Shown here: positions 11,320-23,687 of the stretch, piece after piece
Numbering within the stretch: position 1 is the stretch's first letter
How the letters are laid out: every line of letters starts with the position of its first letter
Source of the DNA: Topomyia yanbarensis
Lineage: Eukaryota; Arthropoda; Insecta; Diptera; Culicidae
Assembly: GCF_030247195.1 (NCBI RefSeq)
Contig: NC_080672.1
Location: 390,245,037 to 390,309,036, forward strand
Direction of reading: 5' to 3'
DNA: 64,000 bases
Notes under the pieces: model-generated
What the model was told of the DNA's origin: nothing
What the model saw: only the letters and a program-made list of their open reading frames with translations
Databases searched by the model: none
Position numbers and translations under genes: made by a program

Positions 11320-12900
11320 ACAAACGTACAAACGCTCGTGGCCTTCGCAATAACACAATCCTAATAACAAATGCGACAATGCAATTTCAATTATCTTCAC
11401 ATATTTATGCCCGCAGTTTCGCCAACATGAAAATAGTCCGGTAGACAAGTAAACGTTGTAGCTCATATAAACTTGCAAACGCGATCTCAAGCATCAACTT
11501 AACCAATCAAAAAAGTGACGCTCATATTCACTAGACAACACATTCCATGGCGACATGACCGGGAACTCTAGTGAAACTGACTCTCTTCTACCATCTGTAC
11601 CATACGCTAAAAATTAAGCATCAGATTCACGGTCCGCGCGCGATCATTTAAGAATGCACGCCACTCGATTATAAAAACGTATTTATACTCGCGAAATTAC
11701 ATACACGCGACAAACACGTTAACATACAAATGCTTGAGCCCTTCGCGACCATTCACGGCATCTACACCCGCGATCTCACAAACATGATAATATGAACGTC
11801 TCAGGACTTGAAAATTTTCAAACGCGGTCTCAAGCGTGGACCTAAAAACTCCCGCGCTCGCACTCCTGAATCGGTCACTTCCGGAAGCTTCTATCCTTGG
11901 TATCAGCAGACTAGGTCCATGCCTTCAAATGGACCAATTAAAAAAGAAAGCTCTCATATTCACTGTACAACACGTCTGGCGACATGACCGGGAACTCTAG
12001 TGATATGGGGTAACTTCTGTGAATTGTACACCGAAAACTAAATATCAGAATGACGGACCGCGTGACCATCCAAGAACGCACGCCAATTTGTTAATGGCCA
12101 CACGGTTACAAAATCGTGTTTTGAACACACGAAGTCACATGCACGCAAGCCCACGTGACAAACACGTTAACATACGAACGCTTAAACCCTTCGCGATCAA
12201 CAACGCACACTTACGTCCGTGATCGCGCAAACTTCATAACACCCCGGTAATAAGGTGAACATTTTAGCATTTACAAAGATTCAAATGCGGTCTCAAACGT
12301 GAACCTACCTGAACGTCCGTGTTCATGCGATCATGAATCGATCACGTCCAGAAATCTTTACCCTCCGTCCTAGCAACTTAGGTCCATACATTCAGTTGGG
12401 CCCATCAAAAAATAAAGCTCATATCCACTAGACAACACATTCCATGGTGACATGACCGGGAATATGAAAGATCTCACTTTCTTCTAGCATCTGAGCCGTA
12501 CACCAAAAATTAAGTATAAGTTTCACGGTCCGCTCGCGATCATCCAGAACACACGCGAATATGCGAAAGGCACATGGTTATACAACAGAATTTATACACG
12601 CGAAGTTACTTACACGTTAGCACACGCGACATGCAAACGCACACGCGATTGAACTCGTTAACGTACAACTGCTCGAGTCCTTCGCGATGATACACGCGAT
12701 CACGAAGTCCATATGTCCGCATATATCTGAACCGTACAATGAATATTACATTCAGAATCACGGCCCGCTGCAATTGGCCTTAAGCAGTGTTTTAGTGGTC
12801 GACATTGCCTGTCTCGTCTGCAAATGTAGTGTGTGATTCTGAATGAGCCCTTCCAAGAATCTAGCTCTACAGCTCCAGTAGGACAACTCTCGAAAAAAAA
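11320..12900. repeat. Tandem array of the 480-bp family, with tail (array A)
   Basis: Successive units carry CATACAAACGCTYGAG, CTTCGCGATCATCCACGC, GATCTCGCAAACATGA, CAAACGCGGTCTCAAGCG, CATTCCATGGCGACATGACC and ACACGCGAAGTTACATACAC. Equivalent points fall at about 11327, 11727, 12172 and 12662, so unit lengths are about 400-490 bp, differing by internal deletions. The array ends with a roughly 170-bp tail (12727-12895) containing GGCCCGCTGCAATTGGCCTT and CTACAGCTCCAGTAGGACAA, followed by A8. CpG and ACACGCG motifs make it stand out from the A+T-rich background. Confidence 0.85.
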
Positions 12901-12989
12901 TACACTCAATCTGTGATTGTAAATTTGGAGTAAAATAAAGAAACAAAAACAAAAACCGGTCGAGTGAGGTTAAACTTTTAATGAAGCTG

Positions 12990-13255
12990 TGAGTGTTATG
13001 CTCGTGTGATTAACACGAGTTAAAGCACTGATCATATATACCAGTTGTCTTGTGTTCAAACCCCACCTTGGAAGTATTCTCGGGAACAATAGTATCGCGG
13101 AAAAAGACCCGCAATCATCCAGTAGGTATACAAACAATCGACTCCGAAGTCTGTTGAAAAAGAAGGCGAAAATTTCGCGGAGGGCTATGAAATTCCATGT
13201 CGGAACTATAGCCTGTTTAACTCCAATAAAAATCCTTGACAGAATAAACCACCAC
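12990..13255 (+). repeat. SINE-like unit with a tRNA B-box-like motif
   Basis: TGTTCAAACCC at 13053-13063 matches the Pol III B box GGTTCRANNCC at 10 of 11 positions, with GTGATTAAC about 45 bases upstream as a possible weak A box. A body and an AATAAAA-containing end follow. It is too degenerate for a tRNA gene, and the SINE call is tentative. Confidence 0.4.
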
Positions 13256-14480
13256 AAACAATTCCATTCATGATGTTACGAGCCATCAAGTGTGTAAACA
13301 CGGCCTTACCATCCTATGGCCCCGGTAAAAGATCTAATAAACAAATTTAAATTCAAATCACACGCGTGCTCGCCAGAGAAAAGATTTTTTTTTATTTGCT
13401 CACTTTTCTCACCTCGGCGGCGGAGGAAATTCCGTGCCATGCAGCGAAGCCGAACAGCAATTAAGCGTCAAAATGCTTGTAAATTCCGGAGCAGCGTGCC
13501 ACATTCCTGTGCAGTTAAACTGTTGCTCGTCGATCCTCCCCCACACCATCATGACGACCAACCTTCGATGCAGTGCACTGAACGGTACGTATTTATAATC
13601 CCATCGCAAGGCGATGGAGTTGGGGGGGGGGAATCGGAAGCTAGTAGGATGTATAAAAAATAAAATGAAAGAATGCTCGTATATGTAAATTGAGCATCGT
13701 TGCCGACTTCTAGCTCCGGAGGCAACGGAATGAACGAATAACGATAAAAGACATGCATAAATTTGAATAGTTCATTCCACACACACACTCACTCTCACAC
13801 CCACGTACATTCTAAGCTCAGCTGTTCTTCTTCCGTAGCCCGAACCTCCAGAACGGACGTAAGACAACAGTTCCGGCCATCAAGCGAGTGTTTAGAGCTA
13901 AGTGAAATGGAAAACGGTTTTAAATTGCAAATTGTTTTAGTGAACTGCAACAGGCTCCCCCCCCTATTGTATCGAGTTGCACCGGAGAAAAAAGTGCGAA
14001 TAGGAGGGGACGACGGCGATGAGAATACGTACAACTCTGACTAGCAATCTTTCGTCATCCCCCGGCGTTAACGTCGAACAGTACCCAGTTCAGTTGTTGG
14101 TTGGTACCGGAGTACATACCCGTCTTCGTTAGACCAGCAGTCAACAGTGGTGTTTACCAACATGGGATGCACTGGGCTAATGAAAGGACTGAGTAATGGA
14201 AGCGACGTCGGTGGAATGCTGAAAAGATGAATAGTCAAGAATATTTAATTAGCACTACCGTTAGTGAATTTATCGTTTTGTTACGGATTAGGTATGTATC
14301 CGGAAGGAAGCCGGGCATGGCAATAAACTGTGCAATTGTTTAGGACAGCTGAGGTAGACTGTTCGTTCATGTATCAACTAGGACGACGTGAGGAAGTCTA
14401 CATAGCGTAATAAATTGCTACACATTCTGAAGGAATTAATTTGGCATTTGACGTAAATAACGTTGTGACGGACGTATTAA
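13256..14480. other. Unique-looking block without a supported gene
   Basis: Several short frames overlap around 13316-14044 but show no domains and no codon pattern that favours one strand. It includes a G10 run (13621-13630) and CA repeats near 13780. Confidence 0.4.
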
Positions 14481-15520
14481 TATGTCTACAGTTATATTAC
14501 ACAACATGATTTTTAAACAAGATGTTCTGATTACGATTCTGATGTCAGAATTCGAAAATTTAAAATGGCGCCTGCAAAATGGCAACCATTTTTTAGGAAT
14601 TGGCGAATTTTGTTACAGTCAGTATAAAACTCAATTCACGTTGTTTTTTTGGATCGCGATTTTGATATTATAATTACAAACCGGTCGCCATATTGGATCT
14701 GCCATTTTCAATTTGACAATTTTAACGTCAGAATCAAATTCATCGACCACGAAAACCTTCTTGAGAGACGTTTTAGGCCAATTAAAAAAAATGAAATTTG
14801 ACCTAGCACAGTGACATTTTGAATTTTACATTTTCGACGTCAGAATCAGAATTAGCGACCCTGAAAACCCTCTTGTAGGACGTTTTAGGCCAATATGAAC
14901 AAAAAAACATGAAATTTGGCCAAGCACGGTCGCCATATTGGAAGCGCTATTTTGAATTTTACATTTCGACGTCAGAATCAGAATTAGCGACCCTGAAAAC
15001 CCTCTTGTAGGATGTTTTACGCCAATATGAACAAAAAAACATGAAATTTGACCAAGCACAGTCGCCATATTGGAAGCACCATTTTGAATTTTACATTTTC
15101 GACGTCAGAATCAGAATTAGCGACCCTGAAAACCCTCTTGTAGGACGTTTTACGCCAATATGAACAAAAAACATGTAATTTGGCCAAGCACGGTCGCCAT
15201 ATTGGAAACGTCATTTTATTTACATTTTCGACGTCATTAAATTTACATTTTCGACGTCAGAATCAGAATCAGTGACCCAGAAAACCCCCATGTAAGACGT
15301 TTTAGGCCAATATAAAAAACATGAAATTTAGCCAAGCACAATCGCCATATTGGATCCACCATTTTGTATTTTATATTTTCGAGGTCAGAACCAGAATCAG
15401 TGACTCCAAAAACCCCCTTGTAGGACGTTTTAGGCCAATATAAAATTGCCATATTGGATAAGCCATTTTGAATTTTACATTTTCAACGTCAGAATCAGAA
15501 TCAACGACCCAGAAAACCAA
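14480..15520. repeat. Tandem array of a 132-bp unit
   Basis: GACGTCAGAATCAG recurs at about 14724 (AACGTC), 14836, 14968, 15101, 15230/15253, 15381 (GAGGTC) and 15484 (AACGTC), giving spacings of 112, 132, 133, 129, 128 and 103. Each unit has GTCGCCATATTGGA, CCATTTTGAATTTTACATTT and CTTGTAGGACGTTTTAGGCC. An older unit is visible from 14540. The minus strand stays open over adjacent units because 132 is a multiple of three, giving repeated FSGSLILILTSK peptides. Confidence 0.9.
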
Positions 15521-15559
15521 CATAAAGCTAAAAATAATAGTATAAACAATAAAAAACTG

Positions 15560-16070
15560 GCTCTACAACTTTGCCGAAGACATAATTTTAATATACGCCC
15601 TTGCAAGAAAGTTAGTATATATCTTGCTTTGAAGGAGATTAATCATCAAAATGACAACAACATATAAAAGGGCTTGTAATGTTCACAAATTCCTCCGAAG
15701 ACGTCATTGATCCAAATTTAATGATATTTACGGTTTTTTAAAAAAAGTGATCCGTTCAGTTGAAGTGGATTGATTTCATTTATATACAAGGGATTGTTCG
15801 AACAGATTTAAACAATTTAATCAAAGCGGATAGATGCTGAACATGTTTTGGAACACGATTTGTAGTTGTTTCGATGATTTGATTAGAGGAAAAAATCTTA
15901 TCGTACGTTACTGAAAAAAAAGTCTCATTTAATCACACTTACCCCAGTGATCAACGATACCCCGTTTTACGGCAATCTATTCTTCCAAAAACATTATTTA
16001 GATAATTGGTGTCTTCAGTAAAGTTGTTGTGAGTGTTATTAGAAACAACTTCTGTTACTGTAAATTGGTT
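15560..16070. repeat. Dispersed repeat with ACTTTGCCGAAGACA motifs, copy 1 of 3
   Basis: AAAAACATTATTTAGATAAT followed by TGGTGTCTTCAGTAAAGTTG matches 33944-33980 and, more weakly, 63890-63935. It is an unclassified interspersed repeat, and its left end is uncertain. Confidence 0.5.
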
Positions 16071-16387
16071 TCACACTTAATGCGGTTTATCTGCTTCTAT
16101 ACTATGCATTCCTTGTAAATTATGGAGGTCGGGTGACTTCTGTGGAAAAAAATTATAAATCGCTCCATTTAAAGCAGCTCAGCAACTCTAAACTAATCGG
16201 TGTTCGTGCTTTCATAGATAAAGATTTAAGGACAAATCAAATACAGGCGTGACTTGGGCCAACCGACTCCCCTAAGAAAAATAGTGCCAACCCATTTAGA
16301 AGTGCAATCAAATTTTCATTAAACTTTTAATCTCGAAGGGAGCAAAACCAGGGCTAAACCCCCGAATTTATGCAAATGGTTCATCAA

Positions 16388-16626
16388 CTTAAAGTTAAGC
16401 TTTTTGTGTTTCGGATTCTCCTCAACAGTAGTTAGCAGTTTATTGGGACTGATCGTCATCACTTAAAAATCAAAATTTCTGTACCACCGGGACATCAGTC
16501 CCGACCAGTTGTTTTAATCGTACGCGTTAGTTGCGTATTATTTTTGAATTCAATGTCTAGCTAGCGGCCCCGTCGACTGTTAGATATTGACAAGGAGAAT
16601 CCGAAACTCAAAAACTTGACTTAAGT
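16388..16626. mobile_element. Short fold-back with about 50-bp arms
   Basis: TTTTTGTGTTTCGGATTCTCC at the left faces GGAGAATCCGAAACTCAAAAA at the right, and outer CTTAA(A)GTTAAG parts also pair. The centre is about 140 bp. No target duplication was found. Confidence 0.6.
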
Positions 16627-16897
16627 TTATATCTAAGTCGAATAATATTGACCGATTGAGGACCACTGTGCCATGGTTCGGATGCTTTAATATTTTTTAA
16701 AAATGAAAATTTTGAAAGATCGCCATTTTTTGGACCAGTTTGACCAGGAAAGAGACAGTCTAATATTCCCTCCAAATATTACGAAAGATCGTATAAGTTG
16801 TTTTAGTAATATTGAACGTAGTATTAAAAGTGGAAAAGTTTTACCAAGAGTTGTTAGTGTTGCTGTGACTTTCAACTATCCCGCTTTATTTTGAAAT
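16627..16897. other. Short intergenic spacer
   Basis: No gene or repeat was recognised between the fold-back and the 480-bp family fragment. Confidence 0.4.
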
Positions 16898-17300
16898 CAA
16901 ATGCAAACGCTCGCGCTTTTCGCGATAACACAAACCCGGCCACGAACGCGATCATTCACGCATACCTACGGCCACAATCTCGCAATAATAAAAACGTACC
17001 GGTGATTAAGTCTACGTGTTAAGACTTACGACGCGGTCTCAAGCAACCAACATAGAAACGCCTGCTCTAGCACGCCTTGAATCGAATTAATATACACTAG
17101 ACGACATTTAATTACACTAGTTCCTCCTTTATCTGAACCGTACACTCAAAATTAAACATCAGAATGACGATTTGCGCAAACATTCAAAATCAATCAATCG
17201 GCTGCACAATTATATAGACGAATTAAAATACAAAGCTTTATACACGCTATCAAATACGGTAACATAGAAATACTTGTGCCGTTCGCGATGATACATATCT
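16898..17300. repeat. Fragment of the 480-bp family
   Basis: It starts at GCAAACGCTCGCGCTTTTCGCG and continues through ATCTCGCAATAATAA, ACGCGGTCTCAAGC and TGAACCGTACACTC to a second CATAGAAATACTTG start. The left edge coincides with the same internal point seen in other fragments of this family. Confidence 0.7.
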
Positions 17301-17399
17301 GAAGTTTCGAAATAACATTATTCCTTATCAGTAAAAATCAGAACGTTTGGGTTAACCGGGACATCAGCCTCGACAGAGCCGTGGATCTTTGATGTGTTT

Positions 17400-18270
17400 A
17401 CAATATGAAAAATATGAAATTAAAATCAAATGTATTTATTATCCGTTGGATCTCGTGCACGCAACTGTCTATTGCACACGAAGACCTTCTTTCGCGGCGG
17501 GTAAACGTTTGTCTGCTTACCTACTGCGTCTTGGGGGTCGTTAAATTTTTTCGTGTCGATCATAACAAGGTCATCATCGTTAAAGCGGTCTTGGTACCCG
17601 CCATCAGATATTCTTCCCTGCTTCTTATACTTACGGGTGATCAGTGTAAACCCACGTCATTGTTATTACCTTACCTGCCGATGGTGCTTTCAGTTGGTTT
17701 TTAGGTGCTGAATGCACAAATTTGGACACCGATTGTGGTTCAGGTATTGAAAATTCTGCTTTAGACTGGTTTTCCGTTGATGAGTTGGCAACCGGTTGAG
17801 ATGCATTCTCCTCTGCATCTTCCGCGCAGGGTTGTCCGTAATGCGTTGTCTGATTGAAATACTTGCACGCAAGAGATTGTGCCTTGTCGGTGCATAGTGT
17901 AGTTTGTTTAATAGTAGTTCCGTGAGTGTCGAGTATTATAGTAAAGTAGGAAGGAATAGGTCTTTCAACACGCATCGTCACCACAAGAGCACTATTAGTA
18001 ATACCTGGGAAAAAGTTTCTTCAAGTATCATGCCCAACGGATTCTGCTTCTCCGTATTGCGACATACATTTTGAAATTAGCTCATGAGGGGTACGCGGTG
18101 ATAGGTCATGTAGCCTAACCTCTACGTAGTCATCTTCTTTCAACCACGTGCTTTGAGTTGTTTTGCATAACGAATCGTTCAGCTTGCGGTTAGCTGTATT
18201 TCCACCTTCACTTCACGAAAACTCGGTCACTTTGAACAAAGTTTAAAGTCGTTGGGTCGAAGCGGAGATT
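17400..18270 (-). pseudogene. LINE ORF1 (gag-like) fragment with decayed zinc knuckle
   Basis: Reading the minus strand gives WLKEDDYVEVRLHDLSPRTP, then MSQYGEAESVGHDT, a TGA stop at 18021-18023, RNFFPGITNSALVVTMRVE and RPIPSYFTI. The relative at 2229 has Trp where this copy has the stop. The knuckle reads CKYFNQTTHYGQPC, so the second Cys of C-x2-C-x4-H-x4-C is Phe. Downstream, NDDDLVMIDTKKFNDPQD suggests the ORF1 C-terminus after a frameshift. ORF1 binds the element's own RNA in related LINEs. The fragment lies between two pieces of the 480-bp tandem family (ending 17300 and resuming 18425), as if it had landed in or beside that array. Confidence 0.75.
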
Positions 18271-18424
18271 TTTCGTCGACTTTAGTCATGATGGGAACAA
18301 GAACTACTATGTTTCCTTTGTTCTCGAGACAATGCACACTAGTTAGAAAAGGCTGCCAATTGTCGTTCACTTGGTTTGATTCTAGGTCTGACTCCGGCAG
18401 GGGTAGAAAATGGACTCAAGGGAT

Positions 18425-18533
18425 TAAACATGTTAACATACAAACGCTCGAGTCTTTCGCGATCATCCACGCAAACCTACGCCCACCAGCTCGCAAACAT
18501 GAAAACGTTCCGGTGATGGGCAAAGTCAGCAAT
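18425..18533. repeat. Fragment of the 480-bp family
   Basis: ACATGTTAACATACAAACGC, then TTCGCGATCATCCACGCAAA and CTCGCAAACATGAAAACG, are unmistakable. It ends at CCGGTGAT, the same point at which the fragment near 35770 ends. Confidence 0.75.
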
Positions 18534-19647
18534 CAGGATAAAGATCGGCATTAGATGAAAATAAACTAAAATAAAAAGCCCTGCTGAACAAGTATAAATT
18601 TGAAAAAAAATCTAAAGATACTGTCAACTAAAAATTTTACTAATAAACAAATAAATAATAAATAAATCGTTTGATACACAAGTATAAGCCTTGATACAGG
18701 TATTATCACGATTATTTAACACTCTGTTGCCCAAATTTTTGCTCTACTTGAAAAAAAAAAGTTTTGTAAGATAGTGTTTAACGTTTCACCTTCGATTCAT
18801 CAGTACGGTGCAGTAGACTTGATTAACATGCAAAGACATCAAGAACAAAAAGGTACTTGTATGTTTTTGTGAAGGGAAAACTACAAAAATGTCAGCTCAC
18901 TCCATTCTCGTGGCCCGAAATTGAGTTTTATCGTGGGCAACGAATTGAAAAATATCTACTGAGTAGATTTTCAATTTTTAGTTTTTATTTTGAAGCTTCA
19001 TGTTTCGATATTTTAATTTTAATTATTAAATATATATTTTAAATGATTCAATCCGCTATGTTGTCCCATGCACGCATTACAAAATTTTATGTTGTTTCAT
19101 TATTATATTCTAATATGTCAAAAACGACGCAAAAATTTAAAAAAAAATCAAATCGTTGCATAAATTTTACAATTTGCCAAATAAAAAAAATCTGTTACGG
19201 GAAAACCTAGCGACATGTTTACTGTATTATCTGAAAAAAATTGAAATCGGACCAATACTTTTATAAAAAGTTTTACTCGACAGCTGTTTCAACATCAATG
19301 TAATCAATATCGTTTCAAAGTCGCCAAAGTTTTTTCCTGGTCTTCTAAATTAAAATTTGAAAGTTAGTTTTAAGTTTCAAAATAAAAAAAAAATTAAAAG
19401 TCAAAATCTATTCTATTCATTGATATTTAACCCCCAAAAACAACGCAGTTGCAGGCATCGAGTGTAGAGGGCCCCTTAATAACTATAATTTTCAGTTAAT
19501 TCACAATATAATTTTACATTTACATTTCGTAGAGTACTGCTTAGCAATTCATCAGTATATTCCATGAATAAAATAACTTTAAATTTCGGAAGGCCACATA
19601 GAAAAATCACGGTTAGCTATGAGCAGAAATCAACTTTATTAAATACT
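18534..19647. other. Very A+T-rich intergenic stretch
   Basis: Long A and T runs and short frames only. No element family was recognised. Confidence 0.5.
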
Positions 19648-19880
19648 AGCTAATCCCCGTCGCGCGTTGCTGCGACTTTCAACGAAATAGGAGTAAAGCA
19701 CAATTTGTTCCAAAGCGCCATCTGGTGGGTAGATAATCCCCAAGCCATTGCACACAACCATGCTCCATAACTATTGTCTACTATGTACATATAAATTTTT
19801 ACGACAATCGGTTAAGCCGTTTGGGAGTCCATAAATCACATACATACAAACATTGACTTTTATATATATATAGATAGATA
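19648..19880. repeat. Interspersed repeat ending ACATACATACAAACATT
   Basis: It starts TACTAGCTAATCCCCGTCGC, passes through CGGTTAAGCCGTTTGGGAGT and ends CAAACATTGACTTTTATATA plus a TATATAGATAGATA tail. This arrangement is familiar from common insect interspersed repeats, but I cannot name the class (SINE, Helitron or LINE end). Confidence 0.5.
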
Positions 19881-19907
19881 CATGTCATAAAATTTGCGTT
19901 CCGATTT

Positions 19908-20081
19908 CGTCTCATCAGAATCTGACACAAACTTAGAGCCAAAACTCTTTTCCATGCCGGCTGTCACACTTGGCTAGGTCTTTGTTCAGAAACAAAAATA
20001 TTGTCTCCGTTTTTGGAACAAGCGCCAATCAACCTCTAGCTTAGTCCAGGCTCTAAGTTAGTGTCGGATTCTGAAGAGACG
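19908..20081. mobile_element. MITE with CGTCTCATCAGAATC termini, copy 1
   Basis: CGTCTCATCAGAATCTGACA faces TGTCGGATTCTGAAGAGACG, and pairing continues inward to CTTAGAGCC/GGCTCTAAG. It shares its ends with 21413-21517. It encodes nothing. Confidence 0.75.
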
Positions 20082-21412
20082 AATTTCACAAATTTCGGAA
20101 CTAATTTAGTTATAGGTTCTATGACGCTTACACGTAAAACTGGTTTTACCCAATTTTCTCCCTAGGCAGAAATACAGCACAGTCCGAATTTGTTATTTAT
20201 TTTGTTTTTGTGATACTTCTGTCGGCGAAAGGCCTTACGAAATCAGATCCTTTTGTTTATTTTCCACGAGGCGACAGGAAAACACTTTCCATCCACCAAT
20301 AATTACGATAATTGCAATTGCAAATGAGCAGAAAGTACACCACGGAAAGAGTGAAAGCAGCGGGCCCAATTTTACCCCTCAATTCAACGAATTACCACTG
20401 CATTGCATTCTCGGAGGCAACTTAATCAGTTTTTAATTCATGGAAACGAGATTTATTCGGGTTTTCGTTACTGAATGAATACGTTGCAATTACGGGATGA
20501 TGTACATCAGCTTAAAGCTCGCTAATTTATCGGATGTTTTTCGATGAGCGTTTTAATTACTTATGATATAAAGTTGTGATATTTGTTTATATTATTCCGA
20601 AAGCTCCGCTTCTCTTTCTGGTGTATAAGCCTTTCGTATGACAAAGTAAACAATTCAATCGTTTCCGTGGCCAAACATAATTAGTTTTCCTTTCATTACT
20701 CTGACGAATACATACCAACCATTATTATTTGCCCATTAGTAGCGTCCGGTACTGTCCGATGAAGGGGGTATGCGAAGTGTGGGAGTCGATAGCAATCCAA
20801 GCCCTAAGCGTTCTCATTTACCTAAATAGGCAAAGTCATCGTTTTTCCGAACTTTGTTCCCTCACACCGGCTATTTTTTCCCGCAGACTTTAACTACACA
20901 AACCTACACACCAACAAGCGACGGTACTTTGCTATGGTCTCATTTTCATTATTATTTTACTCTCGGCTTGGACGCAGTTTTTCCTATCGTTGAACATTTG
21001 TGGCGGGAAATACGCTCCCGAGGAAGCGTTACGTTTTAGGGTGGGATATAAACATCAGAAAAAAATAACCTAACGATTGCCATCACAATTAATGTCGGTT
21101 ATTAGTAGCGAGTGGTGAAAGGTGCTGTTTAGAGATGAATTCGAGAACGCAATTTTTGAGCGACCGGACTCGAAGTATATTTGAATGACAGAACGTAATA
21201 GGATAGTGAAATATCGGAATAATAAATTTCTTCTTTATTTAAGGTTATAATCAGAGGGGCAGTCTAGATTTTCTTCGAATTTTTTCAAATGAAATAAAAG
21301 ATAATCGTCAAATATGTGTACTGCAAAGGTTGTAAAAAGTTTAGTTATATTTTTAATCCAATTAAAAAAATATTTGAAGGACCACCCTGAATTAGATAAG
21401 TTATGGAATTTG
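20082..21412. other. Intergenic, no gene seen
   Basis: This stretch looks single-copy within the window. Short frames at 20854-21039 and 21235-21420 show no domain. Confidence 0.45.
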
Positions 21413-21517
21413 CGTCTCATCAGAATCCGACACTAACTTAGTGACATGACTAAGCTAGCGTCAATCCGGCGCTAGTTTAACCTTGTCACTAAGTTTGTGT
21501 CGGATTCTGATGAGACG
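21413..21517. mobile_element. MITE with CGTCTCATCAGAATC termini, copy 2
   Basis: A 105-bp near-palindrome: CGTCTCATCAGAATCCGACA to TGTCGGATTCTGATGAGACG, with CTAACTTAGTGACATGACTA and TAACCTTGTCACTAAGTTTG pairing inside. A shorter member of the family at 19908. Confidence 0.8.
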
Positions 21518-21653
21518 AAGTCTGAAAATCTTGCGAAATTATTTCCGGAAGTCATGCTGAGTGCACAACGTTTTGAAATTCAGGCAAAATCATCTTAAAT
21601 CTACAGATCTAAATGTATATAACAGCGCGGGGGGTTAAAATTTAAATAAAAAA

Positions 21654-21801
21654 ACTTTCACGGTCTAGAAATAATGCTGACCGACGCTTCGGCCACTGGT
21701 TTTGGACTTTTTCATGGGAAATATCTCGAAAAAGGCCAAAAACAGTGGCTGAAACGTTGGGCAGTATACAACAGCCGTTCTTATTTCTAGACCGTGAAAG
21801 C
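21654..21801. mobile_element. Short palindromic MITE
   Basis: CTTTCACGGTCTAGAAATAA faces TTATTTCTAGACCGTGAAAG. Inner parts GGCCACTGGTTTTGGAC and GGCCAAAAACAGTGGCTGAA also pair. It is about 147 bp long and non-coding. Confidence 0.75.
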
Positions 21802-22804
21802 CGAAAATCCGCTAAAAATCCATCCGGACTTTGTAACTTTGAGCTTTCATCTAGTCTAATATTCATTTAAATTATATAATTAATTTCGATGTATTTTTAT
21901 CTTCTCGTTTCAGGTAAGTTGATATCATTCGGAAAATCTTAACAAATTGTACTGTAAGTTGACCTTAATCGTTTATTGACCCACTATCCCTTTTGTTCTC
22001 CTCGCTGCAATGAATCGCATACTAAAATACTCCAACTCTAAAATGTTTAAAATACACCAAAAGTCGATTCCGATTCCCCATCAAAGATTTTTTACTATCC
22101 AACCGACGATGACGGATAATACCGGGAAGGTACCCTCTCGTACTGCTATTTTTATTTATTGCCTAGCAAATTTCGTAAACCGCTCATTGATGGGCATCAA
22201 CTTACCCTTCTTCGAAGCTTTCGCGCTCACTTTACCACCCCGCCACAACACACCCGAAGCCGAAACAGGATAAAATTTCATAACAATAACTCACTTTTAT
22301 CTAACCGAACCGTGTTGGAGTACGACCATTAGAAGAGAAAGGTGCATCTCTCTAGCATACCAGCGGCGACGCGTCGTATGAGACTTCATGAGACGGCACA
22401 GTGCACTGCACACGGATATATTGCAGCTTTAAGCGTCTAGGATTTCATCCCTAACCGCGCAACCATACCTCCCGACTGGCTGATATGTGATCTCGGTTGG
22501 GGATCCAAAGTTCATCAGTTGGAAGACGACGATGATGATGGTGCCGGTGATGACGACTACGATGATGATGATAACATTAAAGATAATGTTAACGGTGCCC
22601 GTCGTACCGTGGTTCAACCTGTAAATGGTGACGGCCATCGGTTCTTCTTCGTACAGGACTTTGTTATCGTCTAGTTTTTCATCAACCGGTTAAATTGTCA
22701 TGTCGGTTGATCCCAGTGTGATTCTTCCTTGGAAGACAGGATCGTAAATTCGATTGTAGTTTTTTCCGTTCATTTTATTAAACAATATAAAGTTAACTTT
22801 TGCA
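21802..22804. other. Intergenic, with a GAT-type trinucleotide tract
   Basis: A tract of GACGACGATGATGATGG and CGATGATGATGATAAC lies at about 22525-22575. Frames at 22010 and 22429 are products of base composition and the repeat. No gene was recognised. Confidence 0.45.
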
Positions 22805-22807
22805 TTA

Positions 22808-23053
22808 GGGACCATTCATAAATTACGTAACGCAAAAATTGCCCAAAATTGACTCCCCCCTCCCCCTATGTAACAAATTGTCACAAATTTTCACATCCCC
22901 CCTGCCCTGTTACGTAACAAATTCCAAGAAAAAAAAAATTTCCTCGATGAAAACATGTTACGTAACGATCTAGTTAACACCCCCTCCCCCCTACGTCACA
23001 ACTTGTCGTACCCCCTCCCCCCTAAAAGCGTTACGTAATTTATGAATGGTCCC
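22808..23053. mobile_element. Harbinger-like MITE with TTA duplication
   Basis: It starts GGGACCATTCATAAATTACG and ends with the reverse complement, CGTAATTTATGAATGGTCCC. TTA stands on both sides (22805-22807 and 23054-23056), the 3-bp TWA duplication typical of PIF/Harbinger elements. The body holds several CCCCCTCCCCC runs. It has no coding capacity and depends on a transposase elsewhere. Confidence 0.85.
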
Positions 23054-23056
23054 TTA

Positions 23057-23685
23057 GCTATCGCAACGCACAAAACGCAAAACTCTCCCTTAATTATTGT
23101 TGATTTCAACAAAATTAATATTACCACTTTGTGTTGTAAAAGGAAACTAGTAGAAAAATTGTATCTCTATTTCCAACACAAATTTTGAAGCGTCGAACTA
23201 AGATTGATCAGGCTCACTCTCAGATACATAACAACATTGACTAACGACTCGGGTTATCGATGCCATTAACACTGTTTAAACATCTACTTTGTTAGTTTTA
23301 AATATCATAACAAATTTAATCAACATTAATGTTTTCCTGATGGGGACTGTAATGTTTATACATATTTAGCTTTACAAATCCTCGTTTCAAACTTTTGGCG
23401 ATCACTAAATTTATACCTCGATGAGTTGAAATCGAAGCGCGTTCCTATTTGCATAAACAACTGCATGAATATTCATATTCACTGAATGAAAACTGATCGT
23501 ATTGACCCGCATTCATTTTCAATATTCAGTGGCGCTATCGGAAACGTCAAACAAACCAACTACCTATTCATTCAATGCAGGTTTTCATTCGTGTCCGATT
23601 ATTGCACGAAGCAGACATGCTACAACGATTCAAACGCATCAAAGTAGGCCCTGACACAATGTAAGCGATGATAATTATTATTGTA
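23057..23685. other. Intergenic, no gene seen
   Basis: No domain, RNA gene or repeat was recognised. Confidence 0.45.
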
Positions 23686-23687
23686 TA

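Noticed and set aside
11320..12900. CRISPR-like array
   Set aside because: Units are about 480 bp with continuous homology and no short repeat-spacer alternation, and the sequence is eukaryotic.
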